Below are positions 7,711 to 17,343 of a DNA stretch of 64,000 nt, in pieces. Source of the DNA: Pseudomonas grandcourensis (GTDB lineage: Bacteria > Pseudomonadota > Gammaproteobacteria > Pseudomonadales > Pseudomonadaceae); NCBI RefSeq assembly GCF_039909015.1, contig NZ_CP150919.1, forward strand, positions 6,300,501-6,364,500, read 5' to 3'. The notes under the pieces are model-generated. The model searched no databases. It saw nothing but the letters and a program-made list of their open reading frames with translations, and was not told the origin of the DNA. The position numbers were made by a program, and so were the translations under genes. Each line of letters starts with the position of its first letter. Position 1 is the first letter of the stretch.

Positions 7711-9708
7711 TCAGCTATAAACCCGGCCAAGGAGCTGCCGATGGCTTTCAAACTGATCGAGCACGTCACGGGTGATCTGATCCTGGGTGAAACCCATCAA
7801 GTCGTAGTCCTGGCTGCCGTTGTGCAGGTACACCTCGGCGCGATAGAAACGCTGGCGCGCTTCATCGGCCTGCGCCGACTCGGTCGGTGTGGCCAGGTAG
7901 CCGTCAAGGCTCACTTCGTAGACGAAAGGGTTGCCCTCTTCCATCTCCACCCGTACGCCCATGCAACGCTTGGACTTGCCCAGCAGTGTCTGCACTTGCA
8001 GGCCTTGAGCACGCATCTGCGCCGTCGCATCTTCCAGCGCCGGGCTCACTTGCTTGTCCATGAAGCGCTGCACCACCGATTGGCTCGGCTGCAGGTCCAA
8101 CTGGGTCAAACGCTCGCTGAAACCACGGCGACCGCGTGCCGCCAGTTCCGCTTGCTCCTGTTCGATCTGCACGTCCTGGCGCATGGCCTTGTGCAAGCCG
8201 AACATGAAGAACACCAGCACCACCGAGAACGGCAGACCGGCCAGCACCACCATGGTTTGCATGGCTTCGAAGTTGCCGGCGAACAGCAGGCCGATGGTCA
8301 CCAGGGTGATCACCGCCGACCAGAAGATCCGCAGCCAGTGCGGCGCGTCTTCGTCGACGTTACCGCCCTTGCACGAAAGGTTGGCCATCATCACCGCGCC
8401 GGAGTCCGCCGGGGTCAGGAACAGCACGAAACCGACAAAGATCGACACGCCGATCACAACCTTCGACGCCGGGTAATGCTCAAGCAACTGGTAGATCGCC
8501 ATGGACGGCTGTTCCAGCGCCGTCTTCCCGAGCTCCACCGCCCCATGGTTCATCACCAGGTCCAAAGCCGAGTTACCGAAGATCGACAACCACGCCAGGG
8601 TGAAGCCCAGCGGAATCAGCAGCACGCCGGCCACCAGTTCGCGCACGCTGCGACCACGGGAAATACGCGCGATGAACATGCCCACGAATGGCGCCCAGGA
8701 AATCCACCAGGCCCAGTAGAACAGGGTCCACAGGCCGAGCCAGCGGTCGGACTTCTCACTGTCGCCTTCGTAGACATACAGATCGAAAGTCTTCAGCACC
8801 ACGCCGTTCAGGTAGTCACCGACGTTCTGTACGAAGCCGTTGAGCAGGTGCAGGGTCGGGCCGAACAACAGGACGAAAATCAGCAGGCCGCTGAACAGCA
8901 CGATGTTCAGGTTGGACAGACGGCGGATGCCGTTTTCCACGCCCGACACCGCAGCGATGGTCGCCACGGTGCTCATCACGATGATCACGATCAGCAGGTT
9001 GGTGTTGCTGTGTTCCATGCCGAACAGGTTTTCCAGCCCCGACGACACTTGCAGCGAACCAATCCCCAGGTTGGTCACCAGCCCCAGCAGGGTGACGAAC
9101 ATGCCGAAGCCGTCCACCGCATGCCCGGCCGCGCCCTTGACCCAACGCTCGCCCACCAGCGGATACAACGCCGATCGCAACGCCAGCGGCTGGTTATGCC
9201 GGTAGGCAAAGTACGCCACGGCCAACCCCACCAGCGCGTAGATCGCCCAGCCATGCAGGCCCCAGTGCAGGAACGTCAGCTGAACCGCCTGACGTGCCGC
9301 AAGGTTGCTGCCGGCCACGCCTTCCGGCGGGTTGAAGTAATGGTCCAACGGCTCGGACGCGCCGAAGTACAGCAGCGAGATGCCGATACCCGAGGAAAAC
9401 AGCATCCCCGCCCAGGCACCGTAGCTGAAGTCCGGGGTGTCGTCCTTGCTGCCCAGTTTCAGTTTGCCGTAGGACGAAAACGCCAGGCCGACGACAAAAA
9501 TCAGGTAGGCGGCGATCACCACCATGTAGTACCAGCCGAAGCTGCGGGACAACCAGGCTTGCGCCGTACCCAGCATTCTGCCGGCCTCTTGCGGGGCGAT
9601 GATCAGAATGGCGGTCAACAACAGAATCAACGCGGTAGAGGTGTAGAACACCCAACCGTTGACCGTCACCTTCTCGGGTGGGGTCTTTATTAGCGAGGCA
9701 GAACTCAT
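7711..9708 (-). CDS. betT: high-affinity choline transporter BetT (BCCT family)
   Basis: BCCT secondary transporter of 665 aa with about 12 membrane segments in the first 500 residues. The family core is clear: GAWAGMLFSSGIGISLLYFGASEP near residue 100 and the tryptophan-rich FYWAWWISWAPFVGMFIARISRGR near 330. A C-terminal cytoplasmic domain of about 160 residues resembles the osmotic-sensing tail of E. coli BetT. It imports choline with a coupling ion. It is divergent from betI across a 323-bp region holding the BetI palindrome, as at P. aeruginosa PA5375-5374. Confidence 0.93.
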   Translation of the reverse strand: MSSASLIKTPPEKVTVNGWVFYTSTALILLLTAILIIAPQEAGRMLGTAQAWLSRSFGWYYMVVIAAYLIFVVGLAFSSYGKLKLGSKDDTPDFSYGAWAGMLFSSGIGISLLYFGASEPLDHYFNPPEGVAGSNLAARQAVQLTFLHWGLHGWAIYALVGLAVAYFAYRHNQPLALRSALYPLVGERWVKGAAGHAVDGFGMFVTLLGLVTNLGIGSLQVSSGLENLFGMEHSNTNLLIVIIVMSTVATIAAVSGVENGIRRLSNLNIVLFSGLLIFVLLFGPTLHLLNGFVQNVGDYLNGVVLKTFDLYVYEGDSEKSDRWLGLWTLFYWAWWISWAPFVGMFIARISRGRSVRELVAGVLLIPLGFTLAWLSIFGNSALDLVMNHGAVELGKTALEQPSMAIYQLLEHYPASKVVIGVSIFVGFVLFLTPADSGAVMMANLSCKGGNVDEDAPHWLRIFWSAVITLVTIGLLFAGNFEAMQTMVVLAGLPFSVVLVFFMFGLHKAMRQDVQIEQEQAELAARGRRGFSERLTQLDLQPSQSVVQRFMDKQVSPALEDATAQMRAQGLQVQTLLGKSKRCMGVRVEMEEGNPFVYEVSLDGYLATPTESAQADEARQRFYRAEVYLHNGSQDYDLMGFTQDQITRDVLDQFESHRQLLGRVYS

Positions 9709-9941
9709 GGCACAGATGCTCCGGGCAGTGCGAGAGAAGAACGCAAGGCAAACGTGTTACCCGACCAATCGGTTAGTGGGCAGCCGACCGGCGGGTGATA
9801 TAAAGACAGCCCGAAAAAAGCCCGAAACCCCTGGAGCGCCGCAGCGCGTAGGTTTCGAGCCGTTTCAGTTGTCGTTTTTTCCGCCACTGCACGTAGGAAA
9901 ATTCACAGGCAGCGACGATTTGTCGCAGATCTTATTCTTTG

Positions 9942-9961
9942 TTGATTGAACGTTCAATCAA
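9942..9961. promoter_or_regulatory. BetI operator (20-bp perfect palindrome)
   Basis: TTGATTGAACGTTCAATCAA is a perfect 20-bp palindrome in the 323-bp gap between divergent betT and betI, 70 bp before betI. It resembles known BetI sites of other bacteria (TTGAACG..CAAT core). One operator could repress both directions until choline is present. The rest of the gap (9709-9941) shows no gene. Confidence 0.8.
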
Positions 9962-10031
9962 AACAAAATAGACTGGCCTTCAACCCGGTAGCCGTCGTAC
10001 GTCCACCGGAAGGCCTAAGGAGATGTGCAAG

Positions 10032-10625
10032 ATGCCCAAGGTCGGTATGCAACCCATCCGTCGCCAGCAATTGATCGAAGCCACTTTGCTGGCCGTCGAT
10101 CAGGTCGGAATGGGGGACGCCAGCATTGCGCTGATCGCCCGTTTGGCCGGTGTCTCGAATGGCATCATCAGTCACTACTTTCAGGACAAGAACGGTCTGA
10201 TTGCCGCCACCATGGGGTACCTGATGACCGTCCTGAGCGAGAACGTCACCCTGCGCCGACAGGCGCTGACAGATGACAGCCCGCGGGCGCATCTGCAGGT
10301 GATCATCGAAGGCAACTTCGACGCCAGCCAGGTCAATGGCCCGGCAATGAAAACCTGGCTGGCCTTCTGGGCCACCAGCATGCACCAGCCGTCTTTGCAC
10401 AGGTTGCAGCGGATCAACGATCACCGTCTGTATTCCAACCTGTGCTGCCAGTTCCGCCGCGTGCTGCCGCTCAATGATGCGCGCAGTGCCGCCCGAGGCC
10501 TGGCAGCGTTGATCGACGGCTTGTGGTTGCGCGGCGCGCTGTCGGGAGATGCTTTCGACACCGGGCAGGCGCAACAGATTGCTTACGAATACATGGATAC
10601 CCAACTGGCCAAGCGGGTGAGTTAG
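10032..10625 (+). CDS. betI: BetI, choline-responsive TetR-family repressor
   Basis: A 197-aa TetR-family protein: N-terminal helix-turn-helix ([48 protein letters not shown], about residues 10-55) and a helical ligand domain. BetI represses bet genes and is released by choline. The start MPKVGMQ is chosen because AAGGAG lies 9 bases before it and the length equals P. aeruginosa BetI (PA5374). It heads betIBA, with 61 bases to betB. Confidence 0.95.
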   Translation: MPKVGMQPIRRQQLIEATLLAVDQVGMGDASIALIARLAGVSNGIISHYFQDKNGLIAATMGYLMTVLSENVTLRRQALTDDSPRAHLQVIIEGNFDASQVNGPAMKTWLAFWATSMHQPSLHRLQRINDHRLYSNLCCQFRRVLPLNDARSAARGLAALIDGLWLRGALSGDAFDTGQAQQIAYEYMDTQLAKRVS

Positions 10626-10686
10626 AGCACACATAAACGCTCAACCACCGAACGCGCCAGCCACTTAATGCTCTTGCGAGGACTTT

Positions 10687-12159
10687 ATGGCCCGTTTCGA
10701 ACTGCAAAAACTCTACATCGATGGCGCGTACAGCGACGCCAGCAGCGACGCCACTTTCGAAGCCATCAACCCGGCTAACGGTGAAGTCCTCGCAAAAGTG
10801 CAACGTGCGACCAAAGAAGACGTCGAACGCGCCGTCGTCAGCGCCGAAAAGGGCCAGAAGATCTGGGCCGCCATGACCGCCATGGAGCGTTCGCGCATCC
10901 TGCGTCGTGCCGTGGAAATCCTGCGCGAGCGCAACGACGAACTGGCCGCCCTGGAAACCCTGGACACCGGCAAGGCCTACTCCGAAACCCGCTACGTCGA
11001 CATCGTCACCGGCGCCGACGTGCTGGAGTACTACGCAGGCCTGGTACCGGCCATCGAAGGCGAGCAGATTCCGCTGCGCACCACTTCGTTCGTCTACACC
11101 CGTCGCGAGCCACTGGGCGTCGTGGCCGGTATCGGCGCATGGAACTACCCGATCCAGATCGCCCTGTGGAAATCCGCACCCGCCCTGGCGGCCGGTAACG
11201 CGATGATCTTCAAGCCAAGCGAAGTCACCTCGCTGACCACCCTGAAACTGGCCGAGATCTACACCGAAGCCGGCGTGCCAAACGGCGTGTTCAACGTCCT
11301 GACCGGCAGCGGCCGTGAAGTCGGCACCTGGCTGACCGAACACCCGCGCATCGAGAAAGTCTCGTTCACCGGCGGCACCGACACCGGCAAGAAAGTCATG
11401 GCCAGCGCTTCGAGCTCTTCGCTCAAGGACGTGACCATGGAACTGGGCGGCAAGTCGCCGCTGATCATCTGCGACGACGCCGACCTCGATCGCGCTGCCG
11501 ACACCGCGATGATGGCCAACTTCTACAGCTCCGGTCAGGTCTGCACCAACGGCACTCGTGTGTTCGTACCGGCTCACCTGAAAGCCGCTTTCGAAGCCAA
11601 GATCGCTGAGCGCGTTGCACGCATCCGCATCGGCAACCCGCAAGACGAAAACACCAACTTCGGTCCGCTGGTCAGCTTTGCGCACATGGAAAGCGTGCTG
11701 GGCTACATCGCCAAGGGCAAGGAAGAAGGTGCCCGCCTGCTGTGCGGCGGTGAGCGTCTGACTGACGGCGAGTACGCCAAAGGTGCGTTCGTGGCGCCGA
11801 CCGTGTTCACCGATTGCACCGACGACATGACCATCGTGCGTGAAGAAATCTTTGGCCCGGTCATGGCGATCCTGTCCTACGAAACCGAGGAAGAGGTGAT
11901 CCGCCGCGCCAACGACACCGACTTCGGCCTGGCCGCCGGTATCGTCACCAAGGACCTGAACCGCGCCCACCGCGTGATTCATCAGCTGGAAGCCGGTATC
12001 TGCTGGATCAACGCCTGGGGCGAGTCCGACGCGAAGATGCCGGTTGGCGGCTACAAGCAGTCGGGTGTCGGCCGTGAGAACGGCATCAGCTCGCTGAACA
12101 ACTTCACCCGCATCAAATCGGTACAGGTCGAGCTGGGCGATTACGTCTCGGTGTTCTGA
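10687..12159 (+). CDS. betB: betaine aldehyde dehydrogenase BetB
   Basis: Aldehyde dehydrogenase of 490 aa that oxidises betaine aldehyde to glycine betaine with NAD(P)+. The catalytic cysteine is Cys286 in [11 protein letters not shown] and the general base Glu252 in MELGGKSP, both at the P. aeruginosa BADH positions. GGTDTGKKV of the cofactor site and the C-terminal GVGRENGI are also present. It is the middle gene of betIBA; AGGAC stands before the ATG. A family A repeat separates it from betA. Confidence 0.96.
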   Translation: MARFELQKLYIDGAYSDASSDATFEAINPANGEVLAKVQRATKEDVERAVVSAEKGQKIWAAMTAMERSRILRRAVEILRERNDELAALETLDTGKAYSETRYVDIVTGADVLEYYAGLVPAIEGEQIPLRTTSFVYTRREPLGVVAGIGAWNYPIQIALWKSAPALAAGNAMIFKPSEVTSLTTLKLAEIYTEAGVPNGVFNVLTGSGREVGTWLTEHPRIEKVSFTGGTDTGKKVMASASSSSLKDVTMELGGKSPLIICDDADLDRAADTAMMANFYSSGQVCTNGTRVFVPAHLKAAFEAKIAERVARIRIGNPQDENTNFGPLVSFAHMESVLGYIAKGKEEGARLLCGGERLTDGEYAKGAFVAPTVFTDCTDDMTIVREEIFGPVMAILSYETEEEVIRRANDTDFGLAAGIVTKDLNRAHRVIHQLEAGICWINAWGESDAKMPVGGYKQSGVGRENGISSLNNFTRIKSVQVELGDYVSVF

Positions 12160-12187
12160 TCCGCACGCGCTCTGGTGTGAACGCCAT

Positions 12188-12318
12188 TGTGGCGAGGGGG
12201 CTTGCCCCCGTTGGGCTGCGAAGCAGCCCCATCCAGGCGCCGCATGCTTTCAGATAGAACGAGGTCTCTGAATTTGCGACTGCTGCGCAGCCGAACGGGG
12301 GCAAGCCCCCTCGCCACA
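12188..12318. repeat. REPIN-like inverted pair, family A, inside betIBA
   Basis: Arms TGTGGCGAGGGGGCTTGCCC at the left and the inverse at the right, with GGGCTGCGAAGCAGCCC and GACTGCTGCGCAGCC-like inner stems. It lies between betB and betA, so it would be transcribed within the operon and may affect mRNA stability or the betB:betA ratio. Confidence 0.88.
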
Positions 12319-12374
12319 GGCTGTGCAGTGTCCCAGCGACCGCGACCTGACCAACTTCAAAGAGGGTGCATTTA

Positions 12375-14075
12375 ATGTCCCAAGAATTCGACTACATCAT
12401 CATCGGTGCCGGCTCGGCCGGTAACACCCTGGCGACCCGTCTGACCGAAGACGCCGGCGTCACCGTCCTGCTGCTCGAAGCGGGCGGCCCGGACTACCGT
12501 TTCGACTTCCGCACGCAGATGCCGGCCGCCCTGGCGTTCCCGCTGCAAGGCCGTCGCTACAACTGGGCCTACGAAACAGATGCAGAGCCGCACATGGACG
12601 GCCGTCGCATGGAGTGCGGTCGCGGCAAGGGCCTGGGCGGTTCCTCGCTGATCAACGGCATGTGCTACATCCGCGGCAACGCCATGGACTACGACGGCTG
12701 GGCGAAACTGCCAGGCCTGGAAGACTGGTCGTACCTCGACTGCCTGCCGTATTTCCGTAAAGCGGAAACCCGCGACATCGGCCCGAACGACTACCACGGT
12801 GGCGACGGCCCGGTCAGCGTGACCACGCCGAAAGCCGGCAACAACCCGCTGTTCCACGCCATGGTTGAAGCCGGCGTGCAGGCCGGTTACCCGCGCACCG
12901 AAGACTTGAACGGCTACCAGCAGGAAGGCTTCGGCCCAATGGACCGCACCGTGACACCGAAAGGTCGTCGTGCCTCCACCGCCCGTGGTTACCTGGACGT
13001 GGCCAAGAAGCGTTCGACCCTGACGATCGTCACCCACGCCCTGACCGACAAGATCCTGTTCGAAGGCAAGCGCGCGGTCGGCGTGCGTTACCTGGTCGGC
13101 GCCGCTGAAGAGCGCGTTGAGGTCAAGGCGCGCAAGGAAGTGCTGCTGTGCTCCGGCGCCATCGCTTCGCCGCAGATCCTGCAACGTTCCGGCGTCGGCC
13201 CGGCCGAGCTGCTGAACAAGCTCGACATTCCGGTGGTCCACGACCTGCCGGGCGTCGGTGAAAACCTGCAGGATCACCTTGAGCTGTACCTGCAATACGC
13301 TTGCACCCAACCGGTCTCGCTGTACCCGTCGCTACTCTGGTACAACCAGCCGGCAATCGGTGCCGAGTGGCTGTTCAACGGCACCGGCATCGGCGCCAGC
13401 AACCAGTTCGAAGCCGGCGGTTTCATCCGCACCCGTCCGGAATTCGAATGGCCGAACATCCAGTACCACTTCCTGCCGGTAGCGATTAACTACAACGGCA
13501 GCAACGGTGTGAAAGAGCACGGTTTCCAGGCGCACATGGGTTCCATGCGTTCGCCGAGCCGCGGGCGCATCCAGGCCAAGTCCAAAGACCCGCGCCAGCA
13601 CCCGAGCATCCTGTTCAACTACATGGCCACCGAGCAGGACTGGCAGGAATTCCGCGACGGCATCCGCCTGACCCGTGAAATCATGCAGCAACCTGCACTG
13701 GACGCCTTCCGTGGCCGCGAGATCAGCCCGGGCATCGACGTGCAGAGCGACGAGCAACTGGACAAGTTCATCCGCGAACACGCCGAAACCGCGTTTCACC
13801 CGTCCTGCTCGTGCAAGATGGGCACCGACGACATGGCCGTGGTCGATGGCGAAGGTCGCGTGCATGGCATGCAAGGCCTGCGTGTGGTCGATGCGTCGAT
13901 CATGCCGATCATCACCACCGGCAACCTCAATGCACCGACGATCATGATGGCCGAGAAAATCGCCGACAAGATCCGTGGCCGCAAGCCATTGCCGCGTAGC
14001 ACTGCCACTTACTATGTGGCGGGTGAAGCGCCGGTGAAGGGCAAGCCTGTGCGGGAATTGAGCCAGATCGCTTAA
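12375..14075 (+). CDS. betA: choline dehydrogenase BetA (GMC oxidoreductase)
   Basis: Membrane-associated flavoprotein of 566 aa that oxidises choline to betaine aldehyde and passes electrons to the respiratory chain. FAD-binding [16 protein letters not shown] is at residues 8-23, the GMC signature [20 protein letters not shown] near 85-105, the catalytic His region HPSCSCKMG near 478-486 and [16 protein letters not shown] near the end. The ATG at 12375 has AGAGGG 8 bases upstream. It is the last gene of betIBA. Confidence 0.96.
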   Translation: MSQEFDYIIIGAGSAGNTLATRLTEDAGVTVLLLEAGGPDYRFDFRTQMPAALAFPLQGRRYNWAYETDAEPHMDGRRMECGRGKGLGGSSLINGMCYIRGNAMDYDGWAKLPGLEDWSYLDCLPYFRKAETRDIGPNDYHGGDGPVSVTTPKAGNNPLFHAMVEAGVQAGYPRTEDLNGYQQEGFGPMDRTVTPKGRRASTARGYLDVAKKRSTLTIVTHALTDKILFEGKRAVGVRYLVGAAEERVEVKARKEVLLCSGAIASPQILQRSGVGPAELLNKLDIPVVHDLPGVGENLQDHLELYLQYACTQPVSLYPSLLWYNQPAIGAEWLFNGTGIGASNQFEAGGFIRTRPEFEWPNIQYHFLPVAINYNGSNGVKEHGFQAHMGSMRSPSRGRIQAKSKDPRQHPSILFNYMATEQDWQEFRDGIRLTREIMQQPALDAFRGREISPGIDVQSDEQLDKFIREHAETAFHPSCSCKMGTDDMAVVDGEGRVHGMQGLRVVDASIMPIITTGNLNAPTIMMAEKIADKIRGRKPLPRSTATYYVAGEAPVKGKPVRELSQIA

Positions 14076-14098
14076 GGCGTTACACCGCGTCACGGCCA

Positions 14099-14189
14099 AT
14101 CGCGAGCAGGCTCGCTCCTACAGGTTTCAGGTTGGATTGCAGATTTGTGATCCACCCTCAACCACTGTAGGAGCGAGCCTGCTCGCGAT
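14099..14189. repeat. REPIN-like inverted pair, family B (GAGCGAGCxTGCTCGC type)
   Basis: ATCGCGAGCAGGCTCGCTCC at the left and GGAGCGAGCCTGCTCGCGAT at the right flank about 50 bp. It lies after betA. Further members lie at 20231, 21559, 33769 and 63699, with single hairpins at 25510, 38412, 40749 and 58375. Confidence 0.9.
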
Positions 14190-14359
14190 GAGGCCCTGAC
14201 AACCCGCACACATCTTCCGGACAAACCCAGCAATCCCTCTCTCCACAGATCCAAACTTGATCCTCCCCCCGCGCAAGCCTAATCTAGCGCCACGCAATCG
14301 TTTCACCCCTCCCCTCGCAACGCCGCTCCATCGCCACTCCATACCCAGGAGGTTCACGA

Positions 14360-15802
14360 ATGTTCGATTTTTACCCCCAGCTCAAGCAGCGCTTCGCTGC
14401 CTTGCGCACGGGTGCCGAATTCTTTTCCCTGCGTTATGTGCGCGAGTCCGGGCAATATCTGTCGGTGCGCAAGAACGTCGCCGAACCGCCGAGCCTGAGC
14501 CGTGACGAAGGGGCGATGCTGACCGTGCGGGTCAATGGCGTCGAGGCCTATGCGGCCACCAACGACCTGTCGCAACAGGGCCTGCAGGCCGCCCTCGAGC
14601 GCGCCGAAATCCAGGCCCGTCGACTCAAGCCCCACGCCTTGCTGGACCTGCGCGAGCAGGCTGTTTCCAGCGACCGCGCCGATTACTTTTCACCCAACCT
14701 CGACCAAGCCTTCCCGTCCCTGAGCGACTGCTACCAGTTACTCGGCGTCGAATCCGCCGCCGTGCCCAAGGACGACCGCCTGGTGAACTGGCAGGTCAGC
14801 CTCGGTATCACCCACGTCGAGCAGATCTACCTCAACAGCGCCGGTGCCGAACTCCGCCAGGCCCAACGTTTTGTGTACCCCGGCCTGGATGTCACGGCCT
14901 ACGACGGCAACGACAGCCAGACCCGCAGCCTGGGTCGCGAGAACTTCGGCCAGCAAGGCGCGGCGGACGTCATCAGTCGCTGCGGCCTGATCGGTGCCGG
15001 TGCCCAGGTGGCCGATCAGGCCCTGCAATTGCTCCTGGCGCCAAACACCCCGCAAGGCCAGCGCGACCTGCTGCTGATGCCCGACCAGATGATGCTGCAA
15101 ATCCACGAGTCCATCGGCCATCCGCTGGAGCTGGACCGCATCCTCGGCGACGAGCGCAACTACGCCGGCACCAGTTTCGTCAAAGCCGAAGATTTCGGCC
15201 ACCTGCAATACGGTTCCGGCCTGCTCAACGTAACCTTCGACCCGGACATCCCCGAGGAGCTCGCCAGCTACGGCCATGACGACGACGGCACGCCCGCCAG
15301 CAAGCAGTTCCTGATCCGTGAAGGCCTGCTGCTGCGCCCGCTGGGCGGTGCGTTGTCGCAATTCCGTGCCGGTATGGACGGCGTCGCCAACAGCCGCGCC
15401 TGCGGCTGGAACCGCCCGCCGATCGACCGCATGGCCAACCTCAACATCGAGCCGGGCGATCAGTCCATCGAGCAGTTGATCGGCGGTATCGAACACGGCG
15501 TGCTGATGTCAACCAACCGTTCATGGTCGATCGACGATGCGCGCAACAAATTCCAGTTCGGCTGCGAATGGGGCCAACTGATCGAAAACGGCGAACTCAA
15601 GGGTGTGGTGAAGAATCCCAATTACAGGGGCATCTCCGCGCAGTTCTGGAAAAGCCTCAGCGCCGTCGGCGATGCCGGTACCCTCAAGGTCCTCGGTACA
15701 CCGAACTGCGGCAAGGGCGAACCGAACCAGGTGATCCGCGTCGGCCACGCGTCACCGGCCTGTGTGTTCAGCAACGTTGATGTATTCGGAGGAGACGCCT
15801 GA
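14360..15802 (+). CDS. TldD-like metallopeptidase subunit
   Basis: TldD/PmbA-family protein of 480 aa. The zinc motif HExxxH is present as HESIGH (249-254), followed by PLELDR, and the C-terminal NCGKGEPNQ supplies a cysteine (about 450) that matches the third metal ligand of TldD. In TldD/TldE heterodimers this subunit is catalytic and degrades unfolded peptides or trims modified peptides such as microcins. GGAGG stands before the ATG. Its stop overlaps the start of the next gene by one base (TGATG). It diverges from the canonical long-known pair, so I give no symbol. Confidence 0.85.
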   Translation: MFDFYPQLKQRFAALRTGAEFFSLRYVRESGQYLSVRKNVAEPPSLSRDEGAMLTVRVNGVEAYAATNDLSQQGLQAALERAEIQARRLKPHALLDLREQAVSSDRADYFSPNLDQAFPSLSDCYQLLGVESAAVPKDDRLVNWQVSLGITHVEQIYLNSAGAELRQAQRFVYPGLDVTAYDGNDSQTRSLGRENFGQQGAADVISRCGLIGAGAQVADQALQLLLAPNTPQGQRDLLLMPDQMMLQIHESIGHPLELDRILGDERNYAGTSFVKAEDFGHLQYGSGLLNVTFDPDIPEELASYGHDDDGTPASKQFLIREGLLLRPLGGALSQFRAGMDGVANSRACGWNRPPIDRMANLNIEPGDQSIEQLIGGIEHGVLMSTNRSWSIDDARNKFQFGCEWGQLIENGELKGVVKNPNYRGISAQFWKSLSAVGDAGTLKVLGTPNCGKGEPNQVIRVGHASPACVFSNVDVFGGDA

Positions 15803-17139
15803 TGAATCCTTCAAACAGCCAGTCCGCGTCGTTCAAGGCGCTGGTCAACAGCCTGCGTGCAGCGCTTCACGAGCCCGAGCAGTTCACCCTCAGCTACGCC
15901 GCCGAATCGTCGGCCTTCGTGCGTTTCAACCACGCCAAGGTGCGTCAGGCCGGTCAGGTGCAGCAGGCGAGCATCGGCCTGAAACTGATCAACGAAGGCC
16001 GCCATGCCGACCTGCACATCACCCTGGCCGGCGATCCGCAGGTGGATGCGCAGCGCCTGAGCGAAGGCCTGCAACAGCTGCGGGAAACCTTGCCGCTGCT
16101 GCCTCAGGATCCGTACTTGCTGCTCAATTACAATGGTTGGCAGAGCAACAATGTGCAGTCGCATCCGCTGCCGGACACCGAGCAAGTAGTCGCGCAAATC
16201 ACTCAGGCCGCCGAAGGCCTGGATCTTGTCGGTTTCTACGCTGCCGGCCCGATCAGTCGTGGCTTTGCCAGCTCTTCGGGCGCCTTCGGCTGGCATCAGG
16301 CCAACAGCTTCAACTTCGATTTCAGCCTGTTCCACGAGAACGGCCAGGCCGTAAAAGCCAGCTACGCCGGGCACGACTGGAACAGCGAAGGCTTTGCCAG
16401 GCGCTTCCAGCAAGCCCGCGAGCAGCTTGAGTTTCTGGGCCGACCGCTGCGCACTTTGCCGCCCGGCCAATACCGCGCCTACCTGGCACCGGCGGCACTG
16501 GAAGAAATCATGGGCATGCTGTGCTGGGGTGGTTTCTCGGCACAGTCGATTGCCAGCAAAAGCAGCCCGCTGCAAAAGCTCTACGGTGGCGACAGCGCGT
16601 TCAGCCCGCTGGTCTCGCTGGATGAAAAAGTCAGCGGCTCGCTGAGCCCGGCGTTTTCCGATGAGGGTTATCCGCGCAGCGATCTTAAGTTGATCGTCGA
16701 TGGCAAGGCCGGGGCACAGCTGGTCAGCTCGCGCAGTGCTGCCGAATACGGTTTGACCGCCAATGGCGCCAGCGGTGGCGAATCACCGAGCGCGCTGAAC
16801 ATGAAAGCCGGGGCATTGCCCGACACGGACATCCTCAAGCAATTGGGCACGGGGTTGTACATCAGCAACCTGTGGTACCTGAACTTCTCGGATCAACCGG
16901 CCGCACGCCTGACCGGCATGACCCGGTTTGCCACGTTCTGGGTCGAGAACGGCGAGATCCAGGCACCGGTCAGCACCATGCGCTTCGATGACAGCGCCTT
17001 CAGCCTCCTCGGTTCGCAACTGGAAGCGTTGACCGCAGAGCGGGAGTTGTTGTTGTCGGCGAGTACGTATAGCCAGCGGGCGACGGCTTCGGCGTTGTTG
17101 CCGGGGGCGTTGGTCAGCCGGTTGACTCTGACGCTGTAA
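15802..17139 (+). CDS. TldE/PmbA-like partner subunit
   Basis: PmbA/TldE-family protein of 445 aa, translationally coupled to the TldD-like gene (TGATG overlap). It has the N-terminal FVRFNHAKVRQAGQVQQASIGLKL segment and the C-terminal domain ending in LPGALVSRLTLTL but no HExxxH, as expected for the non-catalytic half. SGGESPSALNMKAGALPDTDILKQLGTGLYISNLWYLNFSD (about 329-368) is the most conserved part. It would form the peptidase heterodimer with its neighbour. No peptide precursor gene is visible nearby. Confidence 0.82.
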   Translation: MNPSNSQSASFKALVNSLRAALHEPEQFTLSYAAESSAFVRFNHAKVRQAGQVQQASIGLKLINEGRHADLHITLAGDPQVDAQRLSEGLQQLRETLPLLPQDPYLLLNYNGWQSNNVQSHPLPDTEQVVAQITQAAEGLDLVGFYAAGPISRGFASSSGAFGWHQANSFNFDFSLFHENGQAVKASYAGHDWNSEGFARRFQQAREQLEFLGRPLRTLPPGQYRAYLAPAALEEIMGMLCWGGFSAQSIASKSSPLQKLYGGDSAFSPLVSLDEKVSGSLSPAFSDEGYPRSDLKLIVDGKAGAQLVSSRSAAEYGLTANGASGGESPSALNMKAGALPDTDILKQLGTGLYISNLWYLNFSDQPAARLTGMTRFATFWVENGEIQAPVSTMRFDDSAFSLLGSQLEALTAERELLLSASTYSQRATASALLPGALVSRLTLTL

Positions 17140-17167
17140 ACGCAATATCCCGGTATACCGGGAAACC

Positions 17168-17314
17168 TGTGGCGAGGGGGCTTGTCGGACCGCCGCACCG
17201 CCCCGTTCGGCGGCGAAGCCGTCGTAAATCCAGCGAATGCGTGTTTTCTGGCGAAACGCATTTGCTGAGCTGGGACTGCTTCGCAGTCCAACGGGGGCAA
17301 GCCCCCTCGCCACA
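17168..17314. repeat. REPIN-like inverted pair, family A, with an expanded left arm
   Basis: The right arm is canonical (GGGGGCAAGCCCCCTCGCC). In the left arm, after GGCGAGGGGGCTTG, one C is replaced by a 16-base segment TCGGACCGCCGCACCG before CCCCGTTCGG resumes. The left palindrome is therefore interrupted, unlike the other three family A pairs. Confidence 0.85.
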
Positions 17315-17343
17315 ATGGTCCTTGCCAACCCAATTGAGGTCCC

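Noticed and set aside
7498..9693. 731-aa open frame opposite betT
   Set aside because: It is antisense to a full-length BCCT gene; the His/Gln/Arg-rich translation is the usual shadow of GC-rich coding DNA.
10471..11982. 503-aa open frame opposite betB
   Set aside because: Antisense shadow of a dehydrogenase with verified catalytic residues on the plus strand.
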